From Acidobacterium sp. (GTDB taxonomy: Bacteria; Acidobacteriota; Terriglobia; Terriglobales; Acidobacteriaceae), in contig PMAM01000270.1 of assembly GCA_003152595.1 (NCBI GenBank), forward strand, positions 16,574 through 34,204: a stretch of 17,631 bases of DNA, in the 5' to 3' direction. A model generated the notes under the pieces. It did not search any database. It was not told the DNA's origin and saw only the letters and a program-made list of their open reading frames with translations. The translations under genes and the position numbers were made by a program. Shown here piece by piece: positions 1-7,602 of this stretch; the stretch's first letter is position 1, and every line of letters starts with the position of its first letter.

Positions 1-920
1 CGCGGACCCACCAGCGACATATCTCCACGAAGGACGTTGATGAACTGTGGCAACTCGTCCAGGCTGGTCTTCCGCAGAAACTTCCCGATCGGAGTGATTC
101 GCCTGTCGCCGGCCAGCTTGTACACGGACTCGCCATTGGCAGTCTTAACCCCCTGTGCCACGCCCGCGATCAGCTGCTTGACGTATTCCTTGTGCTCCGA
201 TTCGTCATTGTTGACGCGCATCGACCGGAATTTGAGGAAGGTAAAGCGCCGGCCGTACTGCCCGATGCGATCCTGCCGGAAGAGCACAGGACCTTTCGAG
301 GTGAGCTTTACAGCCAGCGCAATCGTGGCGAACAGGGGGAGGCACGCAATCATCATCAGCGTGGCACCCATAATGTCCATCACGCGCTTCACGCGCAAAA
401 GAACCCGCTGGTCGTTGCTGGGGATGAAGAGATCCGGATACAGGATGGGATCGCTTGGCCGGCCCGAACCGTCTCCGTCCCAGTCGTCGGGAAAGAAGTG
501 GAACGAGAACGTGATCTGGTTGAATCTCTCCAGCGTCACTTCCTGCTGCAGAGCGGTACTCACTCTGCCCAGGATGGTGCTCAATACCGAACTCTTGTCG
601 CTGACAACCAGTCCCGTAAAGATAACACCGACCGTGTTGCGGTCCTTGTACCAGCCGACCACATCGGTTTCGCGCGTGGAGGACTGCATGGCCGCGACGA
701 TGCCGTTCAGGGTTTTGTCGGGGCTGTCGCCGTTCTGCGCCGCGCCGGCTTCCAGCAGCATGAGCAGGAAGGGCTCTCTGGAACGTTCTGTGCGCTTGCG
801 CTCAATGGCGATCCGCCGCCTGAACGATTCCTCGACAAGAACGTCGCGTTCCCCGTAGGCGGCCGCATCAAAGATGGGGTCCACCATATCTGAGATCTTA
901 TTGATCCTTGGCAGAGTCAC
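1..920 (-). CDS. Polyprenyl-phosphate sugar-1-phosphate transferase with GGDEF-like N-terminal region (partial, C-terminus outside window)
   Basis: This is the initiating enzyme of exopolysaccharide synthesis: the family transfers a sugar-1-phosphate from a nucleotide sugar to undecaprenyl phosphate at the inner membrane. I translated the minus strand directly; it is open from 920 to the edge (306 codons). The bacterial sugar transferase domain (PF02397 type) begins near residue 176 with RVKRVMDIMG and a membrane-inserted helix at about 181-204. It continues with GPVLFRQDRIG (210-220), KFRSM (230-234), TPIGKFLRKTSLDELPQF (276-293), and at the edge NVLRGDMSLVGP. The usual four N-terminal membrane helices are absent. 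Residues 30-145 instead look like a degenerate GGDEF fold, with RETDVVGWYKDRNTVGVIF where active enzymes carry R-x-D-x-x-x-R and GG(D/E)EF. The GTG start is chosen because AAGGAGGAG lies 6 nt upstream. It is the last visible gene of the minus-strand EPS locus, 195 nt after the kinase gene. The transferase call is secure; the N-terminal domain is an inference. Confidence 0.9.
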   Translation of the reverse strand, partial: MTLPRINKISDMVDPIFDAAAYGERDVLVEESFRRRIAIERKRTERSREPFLLMLLEAGAAQNGDSPDKTLNGIVAAMQSSTRETDVVGWYKDRNTVGVIFTGLVVSDKSSVLSTILGRVSTALQQEVTLERFNQITFSFHFFPDDWDGDGSGRPSDPILYPDLFIPSNDQRVLLRVKRVMDIMGATLMMIACLPLFATIALAVKLTSKGPVLFRQDRIGQYGRRFTFLKFRSMRVNNDESEHKEYVKQLIAGVAQGVKTANGESVYKLAGDRRITPIGKFLRKTSLDELPQFINVLRGDMSLVGP

Positions 921-947
921 AACTCGCTCCTCCTTCGAGCATCGTGA

Positions 948-959
948 ATGTTCGAACAT
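948..959. promoter_or_regulatory. Perfect 12-bp palindrome upstream of the sugar transferase gene
   Basis: ATGTTCGAACAT is a perfect dyad lying 28 nt upstream of the transferase GTG codon, next to an AT-rich stretch at about 968-995 that stands out in this GC-rich sequence. It could be an operator for a promoter inside the operon. No regulator is recognised from the motif, and a chance palindrome cannot be excluded. Confidence 0.3.
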
Positions 960-1045
960 CAGGTGCGAAAAAATAGAAGATATATGAACTTATGGAAGTA
1001 CTGGCTTGTGCTTTGACGAATGTGTCTATCGCTCAACAATCCCGG

Positions 1046-1113
1046 TTTCCGAGTGACCGGCTCTTCGGGCACAGATCGAGTCACCGATCCTGCCCGGAAA
1101 CTCTTTGTGCCCG
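1046..1113 (-). other. Structured spacer between kinase and sugar transferase genes
   Basis: The spacer begins directly after the kinase stop codon. It can form one of two folds. In the first, TTTCCG (1046-1051) pairs with CGGAAA (1095-1100), and GTGAC (1053-1057) pairs with GTCAC (1080-1084). In the second, CGGGCAC (1066-1072) pairs with GTGCCCG (1107-1113). The two folds interlock and cannot coexist. No U-tract follows on the minus strand, so this is not a standard intrinsic terminator. It may be an attenuation or mRNA-processing point that lowers downstream expression. Confidence 0.3.
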
Positions 1114-1115
1114 GC

Positions 1116-2135
1116 TTAGCTCGACCCGTTGCCGGACCGCGGGCCGTAGTAGTAGTCGCTGTGAGGCGCACTGTTGGAGGAATTCAGGATGGCCCCGATC
1201 AGCTTCTGGGGCTCGAGCGCTTCGACACCTCTCTGCAACTGGCGCTTCTCGCTGACCCCCTGCCGGATGACCAGCAGAGTGCCGTCGCACAGACGCGACC
1301 AGACACTGGTGTCAGCCAGGGGAAGGACCGGAGGCGAATCGACCACAACCCAGTCAAACAGGTCGGACAACTGATCCATCAGCTGCGAGAACTTCGCGGA
1401 TTGCAGCAGTTCCAGGGGATTGGCTGAGGAGCTTCCCGCGGCCATAAACCAAAGGCCGGGCCCCTCGAGGAAGCAAATACTATCCTTCAGTTCCCGTTCC
1501 CCCCGCAACCATTCTGAAAGGCCGGGCCGGGGTGCGAGCCCGAACATCGGCGCCAGGGATGGGCGCCGGATATCCCCTTCCAGCAGGAGCGTTCTCTGTG
1601 GGGCCCGCAGAGCCAGGGAGCAGGCGAGGTTCGCCGAGCACATGCTCTTCCCTTCCTGCGGAATCGAACTGGTGATGAGAATCCTTTTCAATGGGCGATC
1701 GCGCCGCAGGTGGCGAAGACGGACGGCGAGAAGTCGAAACGCTTCCGCAGCCGCGCCCTCTTTGTCGGAAACGCTGACCAGCCGGCCTTGAGCGGGCACG
1801 GAAACCCGCAGCAACTGGAACTGCTCGAAGATCGCGGGACGCTCCTGGGACCGCGTGGCCTCAGCAGCAACGGGCGCAACGGGTAGCGGCACGTGAACGC
1901 CATTTCCGGCGAGGGACACGCCATTTTTCGGCGGCAGGTGTCCACTGCGAACGGCGACCTTCTCTGGCTTCGCCGGCGCCACGGTCTCGAATTCGGGTAC
2001 GGCATTGTCCCCAAATTCCGAAACCGCGCGCCGTTCGGCATGACGGAGTAGTTCCGTCGCATCCACCACCGGAGGTCCCTGGGCTCCTGACCTTTCGGCT
2101 TCTGACCGCTGCAGGGCGTCAAATATTCGGCTCAT
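1116..2135 (-). CDS. BY-type (CpsD/CapB-like) cytoplasmic tyrosine autokinase of EPS synthesis
   Basis: Bacterial tyrosine kinases of this family pair with a Wzz/GumC-type membrane protein, and their phosphorylation cycle controls polymer length and export. In the 339-residue product the kinase core starts near 145. The P-loop is SSIPQEGKS (156-164), the Walker A' segment is LLLEGDIRRP (183-192), and Walker B is WVVVDSPP (262-269). The N-terminal 110 residues are variable and probably a linker; the start MSRIFDALQRSE is typical of these proteins. The C-terminal tyrosine cluster is small, only YYY (328-330) before the last 9 residues. ATG at 2135 is chosen; a GTG two codons upstream (2141) is equally open. 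Either start lies inside the end of the preceding ATPase gene, so the two are translationally coupled. The partner is the separate Wzz-like protein at 3118-4689, giving the split (Gram-positive-like) rather than fused arrangement. Confidence 0.9.
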   Translation of the reverse strand: MSRIFDALQRSEAERSGAQGPPVVDATELLRHAERRAVSEFGDNAVPEFETVAPAKPEKVAVRSGHLPPKNGVSLAGNGVHVPLPVAPVAAEATRSQERPAIFEQFQLLRVSVPAQGRLVSVSDKEGAAAEAFRLLAVRLRHLRRDRPLKRILITSSIPQEGKSMCSANLACSLALRAPQRTLLLEGDIRRPSLAPMFGLAPRPGLSEWLRGERELKDSICFLEGPGLWFMAAGSSSANPLELLQSAKFSQLMDQLSDLFDWVVVDSPPVLPLADTSVWSRLCDGTLLVIRQGVSEKRQLQRGVEALEPQKLIGAILNSSNSAPHSDYYYGPRSGNGSS

Positions 2136-3105
2136 ACTCACTCGCTTCGAGAGAAACAGGCAAATTCAGCTCGGCACTGCGTGCCACGGGCTTGCGCAGC
2201 GCTGAATAGAGGTCGCGAAGGACTTTCGCGGCTCGTTGTACATCCATTTCATTCTGGGTTCCGCTTCCTGCCGACTCGCTGAATTCGCGGTCGAGGCGGA
2301 ACTCTCTTGCCACATCGTCGATGACATCGGCGGTAATCGTCGGAATCTGTCGCGCGTAGGCGGTGATGAGTGCGTTTTCGCAGATAGTGTTGATCAGCCG
2401 CGGGAAACCGCGCGAATGGCGGTAGACGGCCGCCACCGCATCGGGTGGGAAGATCCGCTTCGAGTCTCCCTCCATTCCCGCCACATGGAGGCGATGGTCG
2501 ATGTACTCGCGGGTCTCCTCGGCGTCGAGCGGTCCAAGCTGGGCGCGCAGCGCGATTCTCTGCTTGAGCTGCCGCAGCCCGATCGAATCCAGCTTGTCAT
2601 CCAGTTCCGGCTGGCCCACGAGGACGATTTGCAGCAGCTTATCGTCGGTCGTCTCCAGGTTGGACAGCAGGCGCACCTCCTCCAGCAACTCCTCGGACAG
2701 GTGGTGCGCCTCGTCGACGATCAGCACAGTAGTCAGGCCTTTTGACCCGCGCGACACCAGAAACTGCCCCAGATCAAGCAGCAGTTCGCTTTTGTTCTTC
2801 CCCGAAGAAGGTAGCCCGAAGTCGGCCACAATGTATTGCAAAAACTCCGTAGGCGTCAGGCGGCTGTTGAACAGGTAGGCATAGGAGATATCCTTGCTTT
2901 CTTTCAGCAGGCGAAGCAGACAGCGGAGCAGCAGAGTCTTCCCCGTTCCCACCTCGCCCGTCACAACCACGAATCCTTTATGGCGCCGGATGCCGTAGTG
3001 CAGTGCGGCCAACGCCTCATTGTGCCGGCGGGTCGAGACAAAATAGGTCGGATCCGGCGTCAGGTCGAAGGGGTTACGGGCGAGCTTAAAGAAAGCCTTA
3101 TACAT
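2119..3105 (-). CDS. ExeA/GspA-like AAA ATPase, XrtA/EPS-associated type
   Basis: This is a 328-residue P-loop ATPase of the kind found in general secretion (ExeA) and very often in exosortase A-linked EPS loci, where its exact role is not established. It starts MYKAFFKLARNPFDLTPDP, the usual opening of the family. Walker A is GEVGTGKT (50-57), Walker B is VLIVDEAHH (127-135), the sensor-1-like strand is VLVGQPEL (161-168), and the sensor-2 region is GFPRLIN (233-239). No peptidoglycan-binding domain or membrane helix follows, unlike full ExeA, so it should be cytoplasmic. The C-terminal 60 residues are poorly conserved. It starts 12 nt after the Wzz-like gene and its end overlaps the kinase start, which supports co-transcription and a role in polymer export or assembly. 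The family assignment is firm; the function is inferred from the neighbourhood. Confidence 0.88.
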   Translation of the reverse strand: MYKAFFKLARNPFDLTPDPTYFVSTRRHNEALAALHYGIRRHKGFVVVTGEVGTGKTLLLRCLLRLLKESKDISYAYLFNSRLTPTEFLQYIVADFGLPSSGKNKSELLLDLGQFLVSRGSKGLTTVLIVDEAHHLSEELLEEVRLLSNLETTDDKLLQIVLVGQPELDDKLDSIGLRQLKQRIALRAQLGPLDAEETREYIDHRLHVAGMEGDSKRIFPPDAVAAVYRHSRGFPRLINTICENALITAYARQIPTITADVIDDVAREFRLDREFSESAGSGTQNEMDVQRAAKVLRDLYSALRKPVARSAELNLPVSLEASEYEPNI

Positions 3106-3117
3106 GGATGACGGCGC

Positions 3118-4689
3118 CTAGCCGTGCAAGTAACTGATTGCAGAGCCTGCGAGAATTACCATAGCCACGAGCGCTGCTGTTGCCCACCCGATCAGCGTCT
3201 TTCGCTTGTTCAGTTGCTCATCGACCGGATTGCTGACCTCGGGAATTTCACAAATCACCGGCACCGGCAGAAGTTCGCTGATCTCGGATTCGTAGCGCAG
3301 CCGGTCATCGGTAAACTCGAAGGCAGCCACCGAGGCGGCTCCAAACACCAGGCCTGCAACCAAACCGCCGAGGCAGAACACCAGCCGATTCGGAAAATCC
3401 GGTTTGTCAGGCAGGCTCGGAGGATCCAGCATCTGGAAACGCTCCCCCTGCTGCATCTGTTCCATACTTGTGGACATCTGCGATTCCTGCATCTTTTTCA
3501 GGATATCGTTGTAGTTGGCCTGAGACTGTGCGTACCCGCGGTTGAGATCGGCCAGACCCTGTTCGGCGCTCGGCTCGGCATTAATGCGAGCCTCATACTC
3601 CCCGATTCTGCCCTGCAGCTGGGCGATCGACTTCTGGCGGTTCTGGATTTCGACGTTGTCCGCCTGCAATTGCGCCTGGAGCTGCGCCAGAGGCAGGCTG
3701 TCGGGGCTCTTGTACTCTTTCGTCTTTTCCGCTGCCAAAGCCTGCTTCCGCTGCAACTCTACCTGAGCGATTTGCGCTCTCAGCTTGACCACGTCCGGAT
3801 AGCTGTCCGTGTATCGCGAGGTCAGATCGGTCAGCTGATCGTGCAATTTTGCCAGCTGCATATCGATGGCCTGCACGCTGTTGGGATCGAGAACGTCGCC
3901 GGAATGGACGGCGACCACGGGATTGCTGCGAAGCTGCTGAATCTCGGTCTCATGCAGAGCGCGCTGCTGGGTGGCGTTGTTCAATGCGTCCTGCGCGCTA
4001 TTCAGCTGCGACTGGAGGCCGCCGAGAATCGCCAGATTGTTCGGCGCCTCGCTTGGCAGCGCACCGATATGCGTGGCCTGGAAGTTCTTCACCTTGGCTT
4101 CCTGCTCTGCCAATGCCTGGGCCGCCTGTTCCAGTTGTGTTTTCAAAAAGCTGGTTGTGTCCGCGGATTGCTGGTACTGCGTCCGCTGGTTCTCGTTGAT
4201 GAACAGCTCAGCCAGCTGTCCGGTGACTGCCTGGGCCACGCGGGCATTATCGGACGAATAGCTGATCTTGAATCCCGTGACACTGTTATGCGTATCGCGC
4301 ACCAGATCGATATCGATCGCCTTGGTCATGGTCGCGACCTTGTCGTCGTCGCTCATCGGCTTGCGCCCGTCGTCATACAGATGCATGCCATTGATGATCG
4401 TCAGCAGGCGGGTGCGGCTCAGGATCTCCTGCTGCATGGTCTGCAGCCGTGCCTGCAACTCGCTTTGATCCCCTGCAACATCCGCAACGTTCCTCGGCAG
4501 AGTGGGCTCCTGCACCAGAATCAGGGTGGAGGACTTATACCGGGGCGGAAGGACCCAGCTCACGCACCATACCAGGAGCCACCCGAGCAGCAGCGGAACG
4601 AGAAAGTACATATGGCGCCGCCGCGCGATGTCCAGATAGCGCTCGATATCGAATTTTTGGCCTTTTTCTTCTTCGAATACTTCCGGCAT
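3118..4689 (-). CDS. Wzz/GumC-type polysaccharide co-polymerase (chain-length determinant)
   Basis: This inner-membrane protein sets polysaccharide chain length and activates the partner tyrosine kinase. The 523-residue product has a first membrane helix at about 28-48 and the Wzz domain directly after it (PPRYKSSTLILVQEP, 48-62). A long Gln/Ala-rich periplasmic coiled coil spans about 170-400. The Pro-rich motif PSLPDKPDFPNR precedes a second helix at about 436-456, and a third hydrophobic segment (about 499-519) ends the protein. No kinase domain is fused. ATG at 4689 is preferred over the longer frame start at 4734: it lies 2 nt after the stop of the upstream barrel gene with GGAAG 7 nt before it, whereas the longer start would run back into that gene. 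Stop and start are therefore coupled. Its neighbours, an export protein on one side and an ATPase and kinase on the other, fit an export complex. Confidence 0.92.
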   Translation of the reverse strand: MPEVFEEEKGQKFDIERYLDIARRRHMYFLVPLLLGWLLVWCVSWVLPPRYKSSTLILVQEPTLPRNVADVAGDQSELQARLQTMQQEILSRTRLLTIINGMHLYDDGRKPMSDDDKVATMTKAIDIDLVRDTHNSVTGFKISYSSDNARVAQAVTGQLAELFINENQRTQYQQSADTTSFLKTQLEQAAQALAEQEAKVKNFQATHIGALPSEAPNNLAILGGLQSQLNSAQDALNNATQQRALHETEIQQLRSNPVVAVHSGDVLDPNSVQAIDMQLAKLHDQLTDLTSRYTDSYPDVVKLRAQIAQVELQRKQALAAEKTKEYKSPDSLPLAQLQAQLQADNVEIQNRQKSIAQLQGRIGEYEARINAEPSAEQGLADLNRGYAQSQANYNDILKKMQESQMSTSMEQMQQGERFQMLDPPSLPDKPDFPNRLVFCLGGLVAGLVFGAASVAAFEFTDDRLRYESEISELLPVPVICEIPEVSNPVDEQLNKRKTLIGWATAALVAMVILAGSAISYLHG

Positions 4690-4691
4690 CG

Positions 4692-6098
4692 TTATCTTCC
4701 CACGGGTCGGGTTAGCTGGTAAGTGATCGCGCAATATTCGCGGTTGCTGATGGGGATTGGCGACAGCGAAACCACTGCTTTGTAGCTTTGGTCCATCCAG
4801 TCGTAGCCGAACGTCATCTTGAGATTCTTCGAGAACGTGTGATCGGCCGACACCCCTGCCGTAACCGTGTGGCCGCCGGGCACAGCAAAGGCAAACTCGG
4901 GAGTCGCACTCTTGTTCCGGGTGTATACCATTGAAACGTTAAAGTCCCAAGTGGGCCGGAGCTGCCGGCGATACATAGCTTCGGCGCCGTCTTCCTCGTA
5001 GGCACCCGGCAGGCCTCCGCCCCCGGTCACGGCCCGGGTATAGCTTGCGGACGCGCTGGACAGGTGCGCCTGCCATCCCAGGGAGACGGTGCCGGAGGGC
5101 GTCCACTTGGAGAGCAGCGCCTCAGGATACTGCGCGATGCTGTAGTGCTCAGGCCCCGCGGTGATGGAGAGCGAGAGCATGCTCTGCTGCAGGTTGCGCA
5201 GATAGATTGTGTAGAACCCGAAAATATTGTCCCGCTGCATCACATTGTCGATGCCGTTCAGGTTGCTCACGATCCTGGCATGCTGCACGTTTGCGCCCAG
5301 ATACTGGCGGCGGGTCGGCCGCTGGGTGACAAAGGCGCCGCCTTCGTAGGATGTCGCATTATAAAGTCCTGCTACCTCTTTGGTGTTGGGATAGTCGAGC
5401 TGGCCATAATTCGCAGACAAGCCGATCATCCCGTTGTCGCCGGTCTGGTTCGTAAGCTGCGCACTGGCGGTATTCAAAATCCGGTCGGCAAAAGCTGGAA
5501 GAGCGCCGCTGGTCTGCGTCGGAACTCCTCCCGTAACCGCTCCCTGGGTCGCGGAAAAGGGCTGATTGAACAAGCTGGAGCTGCGGTCGAAGTTATCCGA
5601 CAGGTCGAGGGTCGTGTGCGTGCCCATAAGATACTGCAAATCCCCCGTCGCGTTCTGGTCCGCTGCGTTAAAGACCGAACTGGGCTGATAGATCGTGAAC
5701 CCCGGGCTGTAGTTGAGGACCTCACGAAGCCGCGGCGAGCTCCGGTTCAGGCTGACGGTCGGCCAGATCGAATAGATCATGTCGCCTTTGGATACACCAG
5801 TGTAACCGCCTTCGACGTTGTCGTCGTAAGCAATGTTTGCGGTCGCCCCAAAGCTCACATAGTTCGTGTGCTCCTCGGCGCCGATCAGAATCGGATAGGC
5901 CTGGCCGCTCACCGGCGGAGGGGTCAGCATCCCGTCGTTCGCTACCGGCGTATCCGGCTGCTCGTCGGTCCCGGCAGTCCCGGCGGTCCCGGCGGTTCCG
6001 GGGCTCCCAGCGGTTCCGGGGCTTCCGGCTCCCGTTGTCTGCGACCATGCCGGGATGGCGGCGCACAGAACGAGAAAGATAAGAATTCGCGGGTTCAT
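4692..6098 (-). CDS. Outer-membrane beta-barrel protein of the EPS locus (BBP2-like)
   Basis: The 468-residue precursor has a signal peptide (NPRILIFLVLCAAIPAWS, cleavage before Gln20). A short collagen-like tract (25-45) and a Pro/Asp-rich linker follow. The rest consists of alternating amphipathic strands rich in aromatic, Asn, Ser and Thr residues, as in NYVSFGATANIAYDDNVEGG, DLSDNFDRSS and MTFGYDWMDQS. This pattern matches the putative beta-barrel porin 2 proteins that accompany XrtA-type EPS genes. I infer a role as an outer-membrane conduit or anchor for the polymer. ATG at 6098 is used. A GTG at 6110 overlaps the export gene's TGA (GTGA) and would add four residues; both leave the signal peptide intact. 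Substrate and pore properties cannot be read from the sequence. Confidence 0.75.
   Translation of the reverse strand: MNPRILIFLVLCAAIPAWSQTTGAGSPGTAGSPGTAGTAGTAGTDEQPDTPVANDGMLTPPPVSGQAYPILIGAEEHTNYVSFGATANIAYDDNVEGGYTGVSKGDMIYSIWPTVSLNRSSPRLREVLNYSPGFTIYQPSSVFNAADQNATGDLQYLMGTHTTLDLSDNFDRSSSLFNQPFSATQGAVTGGVPTQTSGALPAFADRILNTASAQLTNQTGDNGMIGLSANYGQLDYPNTKEVAGLYNATSYEGGAFVTQRPTRRQYLGANVQHARIVSNLNGIDNVMQRDNIFGFYTIYLRNLQQSMLSLSITAGPEHYSIAQYPEALLSKWTPSGTVSLGWQAHLSSASASYTRAVTGGGGLPGAYEEDGAEAMYRRQLRPTWDFNVSMVYTRNKSATPEFAFAVPGGHTVTAGVSADHTFSKNLKMTFGYDWMDQSYKAVVSLSPIPISNREYCAITYQLTRPVGR
5964..6026 (-). repeat. Collagen-like Gly-X-Y tract encoded by 9-bp repeats
   Basis: Seven consecutive Gly-X-Y triplets (GSP, GTA, GSP, GTA, GTA, GTA, GTD) follow the signal peptide of the beta-barrel protein. 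The DNA is a degenerate short tandem repeat based on CCCGGCGGT (plus strand), the kind of sequence that changes length by slippage. With seven triplets it is too short to expect a stable triple helix alone; a flexible linker is the simpler reading. Confidence 0.7.
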
Positions 6099-6106
6099 AA
6101 TCCGTC

Positions 6107-6766
6107 TCACGGAATCACGACCGTGTCCCCCGGCTGAAGAAGAATGTTCTGTTTTGGATTCTTGCCCTTGATGAACGTGCTGTAGTTGAACGAAAGGCGC
6201 GCTTCAGTCCCGTCCGGCCTCTGGTGGAGCACATAGATGGACTTCTTCTTGGCGAAATCCCGGAAGCCGCCGGCGGTAGCGATCGCGTCCACAATCGTGG
6301 TTGTGGTCGAGAGGGCATAAGATCCTGGCCTGATGACCTCGCCCATGACGTTGAATTTCAGGCTGTTGATCTTCAGGACCATCACCGTCACAGCCGGTTC
6401 GGTAATGAAGTTACGAAGCCGGTTGGTGATTTCGTCTTCCAGCTGCACCGGGGTTTTGCCGGCCGCCTGCAGTTCGCCGACCAGCGGCAGAGAGATTTTC
6501 CCGTCAGACCGAACGGGTACCTGTTTGGTGAGCTCCGTCTCTTTCCAGACGTTGACTTCGAGGACATCGTCGTCGCCAATCAGGTAAGTGCTGTTATGAA
6601 CCTTGTTGGTGGCGGGCGGAGTGACCTGATCAGGGGCTGCTCCGGGGGCCGAGGCCGAATCCGGAGTGGGGGTGCTGGAAGCTACGGTCTGCGCCGGCAA
6701 CGAACCTGCGAATGCAAAGATCAGACCGCTTACCGCAACCAGGGCGTAATCAGCTTTGAATTTCAT
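6107..6766 (-). CDS. Wza-like polysaccharide export protein (Poly_export + SLBB)
   Basis: This is a periplasmic/outer-membrane export protein of the Wza family, which forms the exit channel for capsule or exopolysaccharide. The 219-residue product has a signal peptide (ALVAVSGLIFAFAGSLPAQ) without a lipobox Cys, so unlike E. coli Wza it should not be lipidated. After a Pro/Ala/Ser-rich linker, the Poly_export domain begins at YLIGDDDVLEVNVW and runs through VRSDGKISLPLVGELQAAGK. A single SLBB-like unit follows (FNVMGEVIRPGSYAL ... IVDAIATAGGF) and the protein ends LLQPGDTVVIP. ATG at 6766 is chosen because a further nine in-frame residues back to a GTG (6793) lack a ribosome site and would extend the signal n-region. 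It lies 95 nt downstream of the NusG-like gene and abuts the barrel gene. The short length and single SLBB are usual for XrtA-type loci. Confidence 0.9.
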   Translation of the reverse strand: MKFKADYALVAVSGLIFAFAGSLPAQTVASSTPTPDSASAPGAAPDQVTPPATNKVHNSTYLIGDDDVLEVNVWKETELTKQVPVRSDGKISLPLVGELQAAGKTPVQLEDEITNRLRNFITEPAVTVMVLKINSLKFNVMGEVIRPGSYALSTTTTIVDAIATAGGFRDFAKKKSIYVLHQRPDGTEARLSFNYSTFIKGKNPKQNILLQPGDTVVIP

Positions 6767-6861
6767 AACCTGCAACAACCTCTGGAGGAACACGATGGAC
6801 GGACAGCCCGAGCGTGCCTCCCGCTGTACTGGATGAATGAGCTGGCGAGGCTCTGAGGAAT

Positions 6862-7503
6862 TTAACGGGTGTTCTCTAATCTTGCCTCGTAATTCGGAAC
6901 AGAGGAAGGGAAATTCTTCTGGAAATCTCCAATTCCTGCGTCCATGACTCCGGCAGACACGCTTTTCGGGCTCACCGGGGCGACCGGCTCCACATCGGAG
7001 GCGGAAACCTCCACCCCGACCGACTGTGCGAGCATTTCCACGGAAAGAACAAGGCGGTACAGGTTCTTCTTGCGGATCAAAATTCCCTGGACCCCTTCCA
7101 GCGACCCGCGCGTAACCCTCACACGTTCTCCGATTTTCAGGAATGGGTGAGGCTCAACGCGCCAGGAACCCTGCACCGCTCGGCGAATCGCATCGATCTC
7201 CGCTTCCGGAACGACCTCAATCTGCTCGCCGCGGGAGAGGATCATGTGAATGCCCGGCGTGCTGACGACCTGCAGGCGCCGGCTCAGGACTCCCCGGACG
7301 AAAACATAGCCGGGGAAAAGGGGCAGGGAGAGAAGCTTCTGTCGATCCTTCCAACGCCGCAAGGTCTCATGCAGCGGCAGAAAGACATCGAAACCCTTTC
7401 CCATGAGCATTTCAGCGACGGTCTTTTCGTGCTGATGCTGGGTGTAAACCGCCCACCAGGAAGGCTGGTCGGAAGGATTTTCGATGTTGGCTGCATCCGG
7501 CAT
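6862..7503 (-). CDS. NusG-family transcription antiterminator (RfaH/UpxY-like paralogue)
   Basis: Operon-specific NusG paralogues bind RNA polymerase through the NGN domain and let it read through long surface-polysaccharide operons. The 213-residue product has an NGN domain at about 16-110 (WWAVYTQHQHEKTVAEML; PLFPGYVFVR, the signature NusG strand; VVSTPGIHMIL). A KOW domain follows at about 120-172 (LKIGERVRVTRGSLEGVQGIL), then a 40-residue tail with no recognised domain. It is not the housekeeping NusG: there are no secE or ribosomal protein genes nearby, and it heads an EPS operon directly, as UpxY and RfaH-like proteins do. ATG at 7503 follows a purine-rich GGTGGTGATG. The 170-nt leader before it is highly structured, which suggests the factor may act on its own transcript. 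The family call is firm; the operon-specific role is inferred from position. Confidence 0.9.
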   Translation of the reverse strand: MPDAANIENPSDQPSWWAVYTQHQHEKTVAEMLMGKGFDVFLPLHETLRRWKDRQKLLSLPLFPGYVFVRGVLSRRLQVVSTPGIHMILSRGEQIEVVPEAEIDAIRRAVQGSWRVEPHPFLKIGERVRVTRGSLEGVQGILIRKKNLYRLVLSVEMLAQSVGVEVSASDVEPVAPVSPKSVSAGVMDAGIGDFQKNFPSSVPNYEARLENTR

Positions 7504-7522
7504 CTTTACATCACCACCCTCT

Positions 7523-7571
7523 GCTCAAGACAGGCCCAGGCATAGCTCCGCCCTGTGAGCTACATGAGCTC
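7523..7571 (-). promoter_or_regulatory. Two mutually exclusive leader hairpins before the antiterminator gene
   Basis: One hairpin pairs GAGCT (7567-7571, minus-strand reading) with AGCTC (7557-7561) around a 5-nt loop. The other pairs GCTCACAGG (7560-7552) with CCTG (7534-7531) and TGAGC (7527-7523), skipping a 3-nt bulge. They share bases 7557-7560, so only one can form at a time. The second ends about 20 nt before the start codon and could affect ribosome access or RNA polymerase pausing. This is base pairing seen by eye; no energy was calculated. Confidence 0.4.
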
Positions 7572-7602
7572 GTTTTCCACAGACGAAACCAAACTCCAAA
7601 AA

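Noticed and set aside
37..893. Plus-strand frames at the left edge
   Set aside because: They are shadows of the minus-strand sugar transferase, which shows strong family motifs.
3124..4722. 532-codon open frame on the plus strand opposite the Wzz-like gene
   Set aside because: It mirrors the coding frame of a clear Wzz protein; its Leu/Arg/His-rich composition is a GC-bias artefact and it has no recognisable domain.
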